Below, piece by piece: positions 50,056 to 59,096 of a DNA stretch of 64,000 nucleotides. The notes under the pieces were generated by a model. The model saw only the letters and a program-made list of their open reading frames with translations, made no database searches and was not told the origin of the DNA. Location: the NCBI RefSeq assembly GCF_004804335.1, contig NZ_SRXY01000010.1, positions 1 to 64,000 of the forward strand. The letters are read 5' to 3'. This stretch comes from Pacificoceanicola onchidii (GTDB taxonomy: Bacteria; Pseudomonadota; Alphaproteobacteria; Rhodobacterales; Rhodobacteraceae). The translations under genes and the position numbers were made by a program. Position 1 is the stretch's first letter, and every line of letters starts with the position of its first letter.

Positions 50056-50429
50056 GGGGGGCTGAAGAAGTAAATAATCTCATAATTTCAGTTGCTTGTA
50101 TTTGGTTCGGGCGTGGTTTCAGGCACACGAAATTTGGCCACAATGACAATCAAAAGAAATTCCTTTCATAAATATTGATTGATAGCGAATTATTTTTTAT
50201 TGTGCTTCAAGAGAGTTCCGCGCTTCTGCGGCCGGCGCACTTCAGACCGGGACGGGCCATGGGCCGGCCGCCATAAACTGAAGCGTCGCGCACCCAGGCT
50301 TTGCGTAGGAACAGAGGGAGTGAGGCGAAGCCGTAGTGCAAGACGGGCATGTCGGCCAAGTGGAAGCACAGCGGGTCTTCGCGGGCAATGGCCGTTCAAG
50401 GCGACGCCAAAAGGAAAGGGAATTGCCGG
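50056..50429 (+). promoter_or_regulatory. Long 5' region of the sugar importer operon
   Basis: A gene-free stretch. It contains the GAAATTCCTTTC element (50156-50167) and, just after it, a promoter-like TTGATT with AT-rich sequence (50174-50206). If transcription starts near 50210, the leader is over 200 nt and GC-rich, with possible stems such as GCGGCCGGC. No known riboswitch was recognised. Confidence 0.35.
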
Positions 50430-51575
50430 ATGGCGCATCTCAAGCTCAATGAGATCACAAAGACCTTCAAGAACGGAACCGAAGCTGTTCGCGGCATTTC
50501 ATTCGATGTGGCGGATCGTGAGGCCGTGTTTCTTCTTGGCCCATCCGGGGCGGGCAAGACCACGACGCTGCGGCTTGTGGCCGGGCTTGAGGATCTCGAC
50601 CATGGTCAGATCAGCATCGGCTCGGTGGATCGCTCGCGGGCAGTGCCGCGTGACCGCAATGTCGCCATGGTCTATGACAAGCACTCGCTGTTCCCGCATC
50701 TTTCGGTGCGCGAAAACATGGCCTATCCTCTCCGCATCCGCAAAATGGACGACGCTGAGATGATGCGCCGCATCCATTCAGTGTCCGAAGTACTGCAGAT
50801 TGAGGCGCAGCTCGACAAGATGCCGGGGCAACTCTCCGGTGGCCAGCAGCAGCGGGTGGCGATTGGTCGGGCGCTTGTGCGTGACGCCGATGTGTTCCTG
50901 CTGGACGAGCCGATTTCGCATCTCGATGCCCAGCTGCGCGCCCGGATGCGGGTCGAATTCAAGCGTCTTCAGCGCGATTTCAACGCCACCATGTTGTATG
51001 TGTCGCACGACCAGCTGGAAGCCATGACCATGGCCGACCGCATCGTGCTGATCAACAAGGGCCGGATCGAGCAAATCGACGAGCCTCAGGCGATGTTCGA
51101 CCGACCGCAGACGCTTTTTGCCGCCACTTTCATAGGCGAGCCGGTGATGAATTCCCTGCCGGTGCGGCTGGTGGAGCGTGACGGCGACCATTGGTTCGAA
51201 ATCGGCACCTCGCTCGTGCCGGTGGAAAGCGGCTGGATCAATTCGGCGGCGGAGAAGCTAAACGGAACTGGTGAATTCACCCTCGGCGTACGTCCGCAGC
51301 ACCTCGAGTTGGCCGATGCAACCCAACATGGTGAAAGCATTGTGCATGGCGTGATCTATGCGGTCGAAACGCTGGGTTCTCGTGTGGTTTTTGATATCGA
51401 GATCGGCGCTGAAACGGTGCGGGTCATGACTAGCGTCGACGAAGCGCGCAGTTTTCCCAGTCGAATCGGATCTCCCATCGCGATCCGCATGAGCTCTGAA
51501 TTTTTCTACCTGTTCGACAACCGTGATGGCCGGACGCTTTTGCAGGCGCCGTTCACCGCAAAAAGCACGCACTGA
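50430..51575 (+). CDS. Sugar ABC importer ATPase 1 (MalK/UgpC type)
   Basis: A 381-residue ATPase. Walker A GPSGAGKTT (37-45), signature LSGGQQQRVAIGRAL, Walker B VFLLDEPISHLDA and the H-loop in VSHDQLEAMTMADRI. The C-terminal third is the OB-fold regulatory region of the MalK family. Two bases for caution: the Q-loop region reads MVYDKHSLFPH, where glutamine of the usual 'FQ(D/S)' is replaced by YD. The ATG at 50430, behind AAGGGA, is chosen; the longer reading to 50349 has a non-conserved tail. It starts a transporter operon of six genes. Confidence 0.88.
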   Translation: MAHLKLNEITKTFKNGTEAVRGISFDVADREAVFLLGPSGAGKTTTLRLVAGLEDLDHGQISIGSVDRSRAVPRDRNVAMVYDKHSLFPHLSVRENMAYPLRIRKMDDAEMMRRIHSVSEVLQIEAQLDKMPGQLSGGQQQRVAIGRALVRDADVFLLDEPISHLDAQLRARMRVEFKRLQRDFNATMLYVSHDQLEAMTMADRIVLINKGRIEQIDEPQAMFDRPQTLFAATFIGEPVMNSLPVRLVERDGDHWFEIGTSLVPVESGWINSAAEKLNGTGEFTLGVRPQHLELADATQHGESIVHGVIYAVETLGSRVVFDIEIGAETVRVMTSVDEARSFPSRIGSPIAIRMSSEFFYLFDNRDGRTLLQAPFTAKSTH

Positions 51576-51625
51576 CGCCCGGCCTGCGCCGGCCCGTCAC
51601 AGATTCCAAAACGGAGGAGGACTTC

Positions 51626-53047
51626 ATGTCAATCATCACGAAATACGGATTTGCCGCGACAATCGCCGCAAGTTTCGTATCGGTCACGCCGGTTATGGCG
51701 CAGACCGAATATCAAAAGAAATTCGAGGGCGTTGAACTCAACGTCATGAACCCGGCGTTCCCGCAGTTCGCGGCGCTGTGGAAATTCCTGCCGGAGTTCG
51801 AAGAGCAATACGGCATCAAGATCAATGTCGACGAGATCCCGTTTGACCAGCTGCGACAGAAATCTCTGGTGGAGATGCAGCAGGGCACAGGCCGTGTTGA
51901 CGTGTTCGCTGTCGACGTGATGTGGCTGGCTGAATATGCCGCTGCCGGGTTCTTGGCGCCGGTGAAGCAATATGTCGACAACCCTGAACTGACCGCTGAG
52001 GGTTATGACATCGACGACTTTCTGCCGCGGGTACTGTCCGGCACGGGCGTCTACAATGACACGCTCTACACCATTCCGATCGGTGCGGGGCCTGTTGGAA
52101 CCACCTTCCGCGGGGACGTGGCCGAAGCGGCGGGTTTCACCCTGCCAGAGAAATTCGACGACAGCTTTACCACCGAGTACATGTATGAAGCTGCGTCGAA
52201 GGTGCATAACCCCGAAAACGGCATGATCGGCTTTGCCAATGTTCCGGGCCGCTGGTTCTGGGGTGTGACCTATCTTCCGTATCTCTATGCCTTCCAGACC
52301 CCGGAAACCAAGGGTGATGAATACGTTGGCGAAGACTGGAAGATCACCATCAACAACCAGCACACCATCGACTCGATCGATTACTACGTCAGCCTGAAAG
52401 ACTTCATGCCCGCCGACAGCGCCAATTGGGGTATCGGTGAAGCGACACAGCTCTATCAATCCGGCGGTGCCTTTGGTGTCTGGAATTACCAGGACTTCAT
52501 CACCGGCTTCTTTGAAGATGGCGGCAATGCCACCATCAACGGCAAGAACAAGCACCTTCACACACCGGCCGGTCCGCATGGCGTCATCGACCCCTGGTTC
52601 GGCTCTTGGGGCATGGGTATCTCGGTCGATACTGAGAAGAAAGAAGCAGCATGGACCTTCATCCAATGGCTGACTTCCAAGGCGATCCAGGAACGTGCCA
52701 TCGAGTTCGGCGCTGGTCCGTCGCGTCACTCGACCTACAAATCTGAAACCGTGGCCGAAATCGCGCCCTGGTGGACCGATACCTATGAATTCATGCTGAC
52801 CGAAACCAACCCGGACGAGCGTATCCGTACGCCTGAATGGGCCGAGATTTCGGACATCATGGGTGAAGAAGGCAACCGTGTATGGATTGGCGAAATCGAC
52901 GCAGCCGAAGCTGCCGCCAACATGGAAAAGAAGATGACCAACGTCATGCGCCGTGGTGGTTACTTCATCCCGGGCCGCACCGACCTGCCCAAGCAGCTCT
53001 GGCGTGATCTGACCTACTACGATCGTCTGCCGTCCGAGTGGAACTGA
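51626..53047 (+). CDS. Extracellular sugar-binding protein (UgpB/MalE type)
   Basis: A 473-residue binding protein of ABC importers. Signal peptide of about 25 residues (cleavage after PVMA). The mature protein has GVELNVMNPAFPQFAALWKFLPEFEEQYGIKIN, DVFAVDVMWLAEYAAAGFLAP and later GSWGMGISVDTEKKEAAWTFIQWLTS, standard for cluster-1 binding proteins. The ligand is not deducible. It is followed by two permeases. AGGAGG lies directly before the ATG. Confidence 0.9.
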   Translation: MSIITKYGFAATIAASFVSVTPVMAQTEYQKKFEGVELNVMNPAFPQFAALWKFLPEFEEQYGIKINVDEIPFDQLRQKSLVEMQQGTGRVDVFAVDVMWLAEYAAAGFLAPVKQYVDNPELTAEGYDIDDFLPRVLSGTGVYNDTLYTIPIGAGPVGTTFRGDVAEAAGFTLPEKFDDSFTTEYMYEAASKVHNPENGMIGFANVPGRWFWGVTYLPYLYAFQTPETKGDEYVGEDWKITINNQHTIDSIDYYVSLKDFMPADSANWGIGEATQLYQSGGAFGVWNYQDFITGFFEDGGNATINGKNKHLHTPAGPHGVIDPWFGSWGMGISVDTEKKEAAWTFIQWLTSKAIQERAIEFGAGPSRHSTYKSETVAEIAPWWTDTYEFMLTETNPDERIRTPEWAEISDIMGEEGNRVWIGEIDAAEAAANMEKKMTNVMRRGGYFIPGRTDLPKQLWRDLTYYDRLPSEWN

Positions 53048-53187
53048 TCTGAGAACTACGGTCCGGGTGACGTTTTCGCCCGGACCATCCCTCCACGCAT
53101 CTTCTTCGACTTGGGCTGCCGGGGCAGCGCAACTCCGAGATGACGCGGCACGCTGTCGGTCAATTGAACTCAGAAAGGGAGGCGGAA

Positions 53188-54141
53188 ATGGTGGAGGTTT
53201 CAATGGCCAGCGCTCCAGCGGAACGCAAATCATTCTGGTCCAAGTTAGGACCTTCGAACAAAAAAGTCTTTCCCTGGGTGCTGATGGCCCCCACGCTGAT
53301 CATTCTGGTCGGCATCGGGATCTACCCGTTTCTGTACGCGCTGAATATCGCCAGTCAGAACATCATCCTGTCGAAGCCCTATATTCCGCGCTTCGACGTC
53401 GGTCTCTATCAGTATCAACTGCTGATGCATGACCCTGAGTTCTGGAAAGCGCTGCGCGTCACGCTGCTTTTCACCATCGAGGCGGTGTTCATCGAATTCT
53501 GGCTGGGACTTGGTCTGGCCCTGCTCTTCCAGCGCTCGATCCGCGGTGCCAGCGTGATGCGGATTTTCATCCTAATTCCGATGATCCTACCGCCTTTGGT
53601 GGCTGCCCTGATCTGGCGCTACATGTTCTTCCCCGGTGCCGGTCTGGTGACTCATTACGTGGGGGGATTGTCGGAATGGCTGGGCTTCGGCCAGATCCCG
53701 TTCCTGTCGGACCCGACGCTGGCCCTGCAGACGCTGATCTTTGTCGATGTCTGGGAATGGACACCGTTCATGTTCCTGATGCTGTCGGCAGGCCTCGCTT
53801 CGATCCCGCGCCAGCCCTATGAGGCGGCAGAGATCGACGGTGCCTCGGCCTGGCGTGTGTTCTGGACCATCACCATGCCGCTTTTGCGTCCGGCGATCCT
53901 GATTGCGGTGGTGATCCGTACCATGGATGCGTTCCGGACTTTCGAGCTGATCGTAGTGATGACCCGCGGCGGCCCCGGCAATGCCACCACTACACTGAAC
54001 GTGCTTTTGACCAAAACCGGACTGGAATTCTTTGACGCCTCGAAAGCAGCTGCGCTGTCGCTGCTGATGATGATGGTGATTATCGTGATGAGCTTTGTCT
54101 TCATCCGGGTGTTCCGTTCGAAAACCGAAGTCGCTGAATAA
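53188..54141 (+). CDS. Sugar ABC importer permease 1 (MalF/UgpA type)
   Basis: A 317-residue permease with six membrane spans, from PWVLMAPTLIILVGIGIYPFL on. The EAA loop is YEAAEIDGASAWRVFWTITMPLLRPAI. The start at 53188 is preferred over 53140 because AGGGAGG precedes it. It pairs with the next gene's product to form the channel. Confidence 0.9.
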   Translation: MVEVSMASAPAERKSFWSKLGPSNKKVFPWVLMAPTLIILVGIGIYPFLYALNIASQNIILSKPYIPRFDVGLYQYQLLMHDPEFWKALRVTLLFTIEAVFIEFWLGLGLALLFQRSIRGASVMRIFILIPMILPPLVAALIWRYMFFPGAGLVTHYVGGLSEWLGFGQIPFLSDPTLALQTLIFVDVWEWTPFMFLMLSAGLASIPRQPYEAAEIDGASAWRVFWTITMPLLRPAILIAVVIRTMDAFRTFELIVVMTRGGPGNATTTLNVLLTKTGLEFFDASKAAALSLLMMMVIIVMSFVFIRVFRSKTEVAE

Positions 54142-54152
54142 GGGAGGCAACG

Positions 54153-55013
54153 ATGAGTTTTCAGGACCTTTACAAGATCGAGTCCCCCGCGGCTCCGCAC
54201 AAACCCAAGAACTGGTGGGTTTATGTGATCATCCTTCTGGTGTGTTTCGTGAACTTCATGCCCTATCTCTGGATCGTCATGACCGGGCTGATGGATCGGG
54301 AGGCGGCCACCGCCTCGACGCCGACCTGGTTTTTCAAACCGACCTTTGAGGCCTTCCATTTCCTGATCGTGGAAAAGGGGATCATGTACAATTTCATGAA
54401 CTCCACCATTGTGGCTGTGGCTTCGACCTTCTTCTCAGTGGTGATCGGCATGTTCTGCGCCTATGCGCTGGCGCGTTATGATTTCACCGGCCGCGATGAC
54501 GTGTCGTTCTGGGTGCTGACCAATAGGATGATGCCGCCGGTAGCGATCCTGCTGCCGATTTTCATCACCTTCCAAACGCTGAAGCTTTTGGACACTCGGC
54601 TGGGATTGATTATCCTGTATACCGCCATGCAGCTGCCTTTTGTGGTCTGGATGCTGACCGGGTATTTCCGTGACATCCCAAAGCGGTACGAGGAAAGCGC
54701 CATGGTGGACGGCGATACCTGGTTTCAGGCGTTCCGCAAAGTGACCCTTCCGCTTATGATGCCCTCGATCACCGCCACATCGATCTTTGTCATGATCCTG
54801 AGCTGGAACGAGTTCGCCTTTGCGACCTTTCTGACCTCGATCGAGGCCAAGACCATGCCGCCGTCGATCATGGCTTATTCCATCGGTGCCAGCATCCAGT
54901 GGAACATCCTTGGCGCTGCCGTGATCCTGATTACCGCTCCGCTTGTTCTCTTCGTGCTTATCATGCAGCGCCAGTTGATCAGCGGTCTCAGCCAGGGGGT
55001 CGTGAAGGAATGA
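54153..55013 (+). CDS. Sugar ABC importer permease 2 (MalG/UgpE type)
   Basis: A 286-residue permease with six spans. The EAA loop reads YEESAMVDGDTWFQAFRKVTLPLMMPSI. The ending SGLSQGVVKE with its glycine-rich turn matches the GL(T/S)xGAVKG tail of MalG-type permeases. It begins 11 bases after permease 1 with GGGAGG before the ATG. Confidence 0.9.
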   Translation: MSFQDLYKIESPAAPHKPKNWWVYVIILLVCFVNFMPYLWIVMTGLMDREAATASTPTWFFKPTFEAFHFLIVEKGIMYNFMNSTIVAVASTFFSVVIGMFCAYALARYDFTGRDDVSFWVLTNRMMPPVAILLPIFITFQTLKLLDTRLGLIILYTAMQLPFVVWMLTGYFRDIPKRYEESAMVDGDTWFQAFRKVTLPLMMPSITATSIFVMILSWNEFAFATFLTSIEAKTMPPSIMAYSIGASIQWNILGAAVILITAPLVLFVLIMQRQLISGLSQGVVKE

Positions 55014-55058
55014 CCCCGGCGCTTCCCCAACACACGACTACAAAACTGGAGAGGGCCC

Positions 55059-56204
55059 ATGGCTGAGATCCGCATTGACAATCTGCTCAAGAAATTTGGC
55101 GAGTTCGTGGCTGTCGAGGACGTCAACATCACGGTCGAAGATGGCGAGTTCGTCTTCCTCCTGGGCCCCTCGGGCTGCGGCAAGACCACAACGCTGCGCA
55201 TGCTGGCCGGGCTGGAAATGCCCACCGACGGGCGCATCTCGATCGGCAGCCGCAACGTGACCTTCCTGCGCCCGCGCTATCGCAATGTGGGCATGGTGTT
55301 CCAAGATTACGGGCTTTACCGCCACATGACGGTGTTTGGAAACATTGCCTATCCATTGAAGGTGCGCGGCATGCCCAAGGCTGATATCGAGGCCAAGGTT
55401 ACCGATGTCGCCAAGACCATGCAGATCACGGAGGTGCTGCAGCGCAAGCCTGACCAGTTGTCAGGCGGTCAACTGCAGCGGGTGGCGATTGCCCGGATGC
55501 TGGTGCGCGATGCCGATGTCTTCCTGATGGACGAGCCGATGTCGCACCTCGATGCGCAGCTGCGCGGCCATATGCGGGCCGAACTGCGGCACCTGCAAAA
55601 AGAGATCGGCGTGACCACGCTGTTTGTGACCCACGACCAGCTCGAAGCCATGACCATGGCCGACCGCATCATCGTGATGAAAGACGGCCAGATGCTGCAA
55701 TTCGCCACCCCGCGCGAGATCTTTGAACGCCCGGCCACCGAATTTGTCGCCACCTTTGTGGGTGAGCCACAGATGAATGTCTTCGACTGCAGGATTAGGC
55801 GGTCCGACTCCGGGTATTTTGCGTCTTGCGACGGCTTCGACGTGCCACTTGATACGGCCTGGGTCGACACGAGTGGCGGTGCTGCGCTTTTGGACAGGAC
55901 CTTGCGTCTGGGCGTGCGCCCTGAGCATATTTCGGTGAGCGAAACTCAAGACGCAAAGCACCCGATCAAAGCCAAGCTTTTTGCCTTTGAGCCCACCGGC
56001 GCGGAAAACCTCTATGTCATGGATTGCGGAGGCGTTCAGCTGACCACCCGCACTTCAACCAATGAGACCGCGCATTTCGACAAGACCGAAGGGACAGATT
56101 ACGCCATCGGGTTCGATCCCGGCTGGCTCTATCTCTTTGACAGCAATACCGGGAAAACGCTGGCCTTCGGGTCGCAAAGCGACACCGGCAATACGGAGGC
56201 CTAA
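55059..56204 (+). CDS. Sugar ABC importer ATPase 2 (MalK/UgpC type)
   Basis: A 381-residue ATPase. Walker A GPSGCGKTT (36-44), Q-loop VFQDYGLYRHM, signature LSGGQLQRVAIARML and Walker B VFLMDEPMSHLDA. The C-terminal regulatory region is present. It has the same length as ATPase 1 of this operon and the two likely pair as a heterodimer, as in the rhizobial glycerol importer GlpST. Its Q-loop is canonical, unlike that of ATPase 1. GGAG lies before the ATG. Confidence 0.9.
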   Translation: MAEIRIDNLLKKFGEFVAVEDVNITVEDGEFVFLLGPSGCGKTTTLRMLAGLEMPTDGRISIGSRNVTFLRPRYRNVGMVFQDYGLYRHMTVFGNIAYPLKVRGMPKADIEAKVTDVAKTMQITEVLQRKPDQLSGGQLQRVAIARMLVRDADVFLMDEPMSHLDAQLRGHMRAELRHLQKEIGVTTLFVTHDQLEAMTMADRIIVMKDGQMLQFATPREIFERPATEFVATFVGEPQMNVFDCRIRRSDSGYFASCDGFDVPLDTAWVDTSGGAALLDRTLRLGVRPEHISVSETQDAKHPIKAKLFAFEPTGAENLYVMDCGGVQLTTRTSTNETAHFDKTEGTDYAIGFDPGWLYLFDSNTGKTLAFGSQSDTGNTEA

Positions 56205-56207
56205 ACC

Positions 56208-56450
56208 ATGCGCTCTTGGGTTGTACTTCTCGTCATTCTTGGCTTCCTCTTGGGCGGCTGCACGGTTTTGACCGGGGACATGTCGCATTGGCCGTCGTCG
56301 CTGGCTGCGGTGCTGTTCCTGATCCCGGCGAAATGGGCCAATGACCGATTGCAGATTCTCGCCTGGCCGATGGAATTCCTGCTGGCCTCTGGCGTGACCA
56401 TGATCGTCTTCAGCCTGATCCGGCTGTATTTCACCCCGCTGCCGTACTGA
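56208..56450 (+). CDS. Small membrane or lipoprotein
   Basis: An 80-residue hydrophobic protein. The start MRSWVVLLVILGFLLGGC resembles a lipoprotein signal with the lipobox LGGC (Cys18). Two more hydrophobic stretches follow (ASLAAVLFLIPAKWAN-like and WPMEFLLASGVTMIVFSLIRL). It sits three bases after ATPase 2 and two bases before the next ATPase. Small membrane proteins occur in the same place in glycerol-type ABC operons, where their role is unclear. I do not recognise the family. Confidence 0.65.
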   Translation: MRSWVVLLVILGFLLGGCTVLTGDMSHWPSSLAAVLFLIPAKWANDRLQILAWPMEFLLASGVTMIVFSLIRLYFTPLPY

Positions 56451-56452
56451 TC

Positions 56453-57427
56453 ATGAACATGGTCAGCGATATCGCGCCGGTTCTGCGAACCTTTGGCCTG
56501 AAAAAGAGCTTTTCGGGCCAAGTAGCCGTGGACGGTGTGGATATCGAGGTGGGGCGCGGCGATATCGTCGGTTTTCTCGGGTCAAATGGCGCGGGCAAGA
56601 CCACGGTGCTCAGCATGATTGCCGGGCTTCAGTTTTCCGATGCTGGCACGATCGAGCTCTTTGGCGACAAAGATGGCGCCGCCAAGCGGGAGATCCGCGC
56701 CCGCGTCGGGTTCTTGCAGGAGAAGCCCCGCATCTACCCCGAGATGTCGGCGCGTGCCTACCTAAGCTTTTTTGCCGAGCTTTATGGGGTAGCGCGGCGC
56801 CGGGATCGGGTCGAGGCATTGTTGTCAATGGTCAAGCTGACCGAGGCTGCCGATCGCCCGCTTGGCACCTATTCCCGCGGAATGCAGCAACGGGCCTGTC
56901 TGGCGCGGACCCTGTTGCATGATCCGGAGTTCCTCGTTCTTGATGAGCCGACGCTGGGGCTTGATCCAGTCGGGCTCGCCGAAATGCGAGCGATTTTTCA
57001 AGACTTGAACACCCGCGGCGTAACGCTTCTGTTTTCTTCGCACCAACTAGCCGAAATGGAGAAAATCTGTGACCGCGTGATCCTGATGCAAAGCGGCCGC
57101 ATTGTTGCGGCGGGCCGCCCGCGGGCGTTGTTGCCGGGGGGCGACGGCGCGGCGTCAGTTTCTGTGGAGCTGTTTGAAGACGCCAGCGAGTGTCGCTCTC
57201 GGATCGCAGCTCTTCCTGGCGTGACCCGAGCCGATCTTGACTCGCAAGGGCGGCTGGCCCTGTCGATGACACCGCCGGTCCAAGGCGAACTGCGTGATTT
57301 GCGTGCACGGGTGTCGCGGCTGCTCACCAGCACCGGGTTCACCGTTTTGAACATCACTTCAGGCGATGCTTCGCTCGAAGAGCTGTTCCTGCAACTGACA
57401 ACAAAGAAAAACGATATCAAAGGGTAG
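56453..57427 (+). CDS. ABC-2-type transporter ATPase (CcmA/NosF-like)
   Basis: A 324-residue ATPase. Walker A GSNGAGKTT (43-51), signature YSRGMQQRACLARTLLHDPEFLVLDEPTLGLDPVG and H-loop FSSHQLAEMEKICDRV. The about 90 residues after the H-loop resemble the C-terminal domain of ABC-2 exporter ATPases. Its partner permease is at 58230, separated from it by an SDR gene. It is unrelated to the importer ATPases upstream and probably drives an exporter or membrane-remodelling unit. Confidence 0.86.
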   Translation: MNMVSDIAPVLRTFGLKKSFSGQVAVDGVDIEVGRGDIVGFLGSNGAGKTTVLSMIAGLQFSDAGTIELFGDKDGAAKREIRARVGFLQEKPRIYPEMSARAYLSFFAELYGVARRRDRVEALLSMVKLTEAADRPLGTYSRGMQQRACLARTLLHDPEFLVLDEPTLGLDPVGLAEMRAIFQDLNTRGVTLLFSSHQLAEMEKICDRVILMQSGRIVAAGRPRALLPGGDGAASVSVELFEDASECRSRIAALPGVTRADLDSQGRLALSMTPPVQGELRDLRARVSRLLTSTGFTVLNITSGDASLEELFLQLTTKKNDIKG

Positions 57428-57433
57428 GATAAA

Positions 57434-58222
57434 ATGGATCTGCATCTGAAGGGAAGAACATGCCTTGTGACCGCCTCAACCGGCGGGCTGGGCTATGCCA
57501 TTGCCAAATCGCTTGCCGGGGAAGGCGCGCATGTGGTGATCAATGGCCGCAGTCAGGACAAGGTCGACGCCACCATTGCGCGGCTTCAAGGCGCGCAGGC
57601 TGATGCAGAAGTGAGCGGCGTTGTCGGCAATTCCGCCGATGCCGAAGGCTGTGAGGCGCTGATCGCAGCACTGCCTGAAGTCGATGCGCTGATCCTTAAC
57701 CTCGGCATCTACGAGGCGGTTGACATCTATGAGGCGGGTGATGATCGCTGGCAGGAACTCATCGAAGTGAATGTCATGAGCGGCGTGCGTCTGGCGCGGC
57801 ATTACCTGCCAAAGATGCTGAAGCGCAACGAAGGCCGGGTGATCTTCATGGCCAGCGAAAGCGGCATCAACCCGGCGCCGGAAATGCCAGCCTATAGCGC
57901 CACCAAGACCATGCAACTCTCGGTGGCAAGAAACTTTGCCGAGACCACCAAAAGCACCAACGTCACGGTCAATTCTGTACTTCCAGGACCCTGCAGCACA
58001 GAAGGCGTCGCCGATCTGATTGCAGGGCTCTATCCGGGCGTCGAGACCGAAGAGGCGCAGAAACGCTTTGTGGCGGATGTTCGTCCGACATCGCTGATCC
58101 AGCGCCTGACCCGCCCCGAAGAAATCGCGGACTTCGTTACCTACCTGACCAGTGATCGCGCCGCGATGATCAATGGTGCCGCGCTCAAGATCGACGGCGG
58201 GCTCATAAGGACTGTGGTGTAG
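57434..58222 (+). CDS. SDR-family oxidoreductase embedded in the ABC-2 operon
   Basis: A 262-residue SDR. The N-terminus reads CLVTASTGGLGYAIAKSL: the usual TGxxxGIG is altered to TASTGGLG. LNLGIY stands at the NAG position. The catalytic YSATK follows a serine in MASESGI. It ends INGAALKIDGGLIRTVV. The gene lies six bases after the ABC-2 ATPase and eight before the ABC-2 permease, so it is co-transcribed with both. It resembles the SDR at 49200. AGGA lies just before the ATG. Confidence 0.86.
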   Translation: MDLHLKGRTCLVTASTGGLGYAIAKSLAGEGAHVVINGRSQDKVDATIARLQGAQADAEVSGVVGNSADAEGCEALIAALPEVDALILNLGIYEAVDIYEAGDDRWQELIEVNVMSGVRLARHYLPKMLKRNEGRVIFMASESGINPAPEMPAYSATKTMQLSVARNFAETTKSTNVTVNSVLPGPCSTEGVADLIAGLYPGVETEEAQKRFVADVRPTSLIQRLTRPEEIADFVTYLTSDRAAMINGAALKIDGGLIRTVV

Positions 58223-58229
58223 ACAGGTC

Positions 58230-59096
58230 ATGAAGATGGACAGCAGAATCGACGTGGCACATTCCGTGCGCTCCAAGGGGCTTCCCGGCCCGGTCTCTGT
58301 CTGTCTGATCCTTTGTCGACAACAGGTCCTCAGCCGTCTCGGCTCAATCTGGATCTATGTTTTGGCAACTGTGATTTGCTTGATTGCGGCCGTTTTTGGC
58401 GGTGGGTTCCTGCGTGCGTTCGAAACCGAGACCGTGCTGGTGACGTCTGACCCGCTGATCGGGCTGAACACGGTGGTGTTGGCGTTTCTAGCACTGGTCT
58501 TTGGCTTGCGCCTGTCCACGGCAATGGCCTGGGAGCGTGAGCATCGCACTCTGGAGGTACTATTGGTCGGGCCCGCCGGCCATGGCGCGATCCTGACAGC
58601 CAAGTTCGTGTCGGAGCTGGTGGTTCTGATCGGGATGCTTCTGGCCTACAGCGCCTATCTGGTGTTAGCCGCCCCGTTGGGCGCGGGCACGATCGGGGTG
58701 GCCGATCTCTCCGGCGTTTGGTTGGGCGCGGTATTCGTTCTTCCGATGCTGGGATTTGGGCTTTTGGTGTCCAACTTTTTTGCCTCGGTCCGCGCGGCAG
58801 TGGTCTGTTACCTGATCGTTGCGGTGGCCCTGATAGGGGTGAGCGCTGTTACGCAAGGGCTGCGCGTGCTGCCTCCGCAAGAGCTGAGCCTGTCCCTACT
58901 TTATCTCCGCTCTGGTCTCGTGACCGCGCATGAGGTGCTGCAGCATGTCTCACCAGTTGCCTATCTAAGCGATCTTTTCACAAACGCTATCAGCGTCTCG
59001 GTTCTTTCGCTGGCGCGTGGACTGGCGGCCATTGCCCTCGGGCTGGCCCTGCTGGGACTTTCGATTTTCATCAGCAAACGGCGGGGGTCACAATGA
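58230..59096 (+). CDS. ABC-2-type transporter permease (NosY-like)
   Basis: A 288-residue membrane protein with six hydrophobic spans, among them SIWIYVLATVICLIAAVFGGG and LFTNAISVSVLSLARGLAAIALGLALLGLSIFI. A cytosolic loop MAWEREHRTLEVLLVGPAGHGAIL is typical of ABC-2 permeases (ERExGTLE pattern). ATGs at 58230 and 58236 are possible. It pairs with the ATPase at 56453; its stop overlaps the start of the next gene. Confidence 0.84.
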   Translation: MKMDSRIDVAHSVRSKGLPGPVSVCLILCRQQVLSRLGSIWIYVLATVICLIAAVFGGGFLRAFETETVLVTSDPLIGLNTVVLAFLALVFGLRLSTAMAWEREHRTLEVLLVGPAGHGAILTAKFVSELVVLIGMLLAYSAYLVLAAPLGAGTIGVADLSGVWLGAVFVLPMLGFGLLVSNFFASVRAAVVCYLIVAVALIGVSAVTQGLRVLPPQELSLSLLYLRSGLVTAHEVLQHVSPVAYLSDLFTNAISVSVLSLARGLAAIALGLALLGLSIFISKRRGSQ

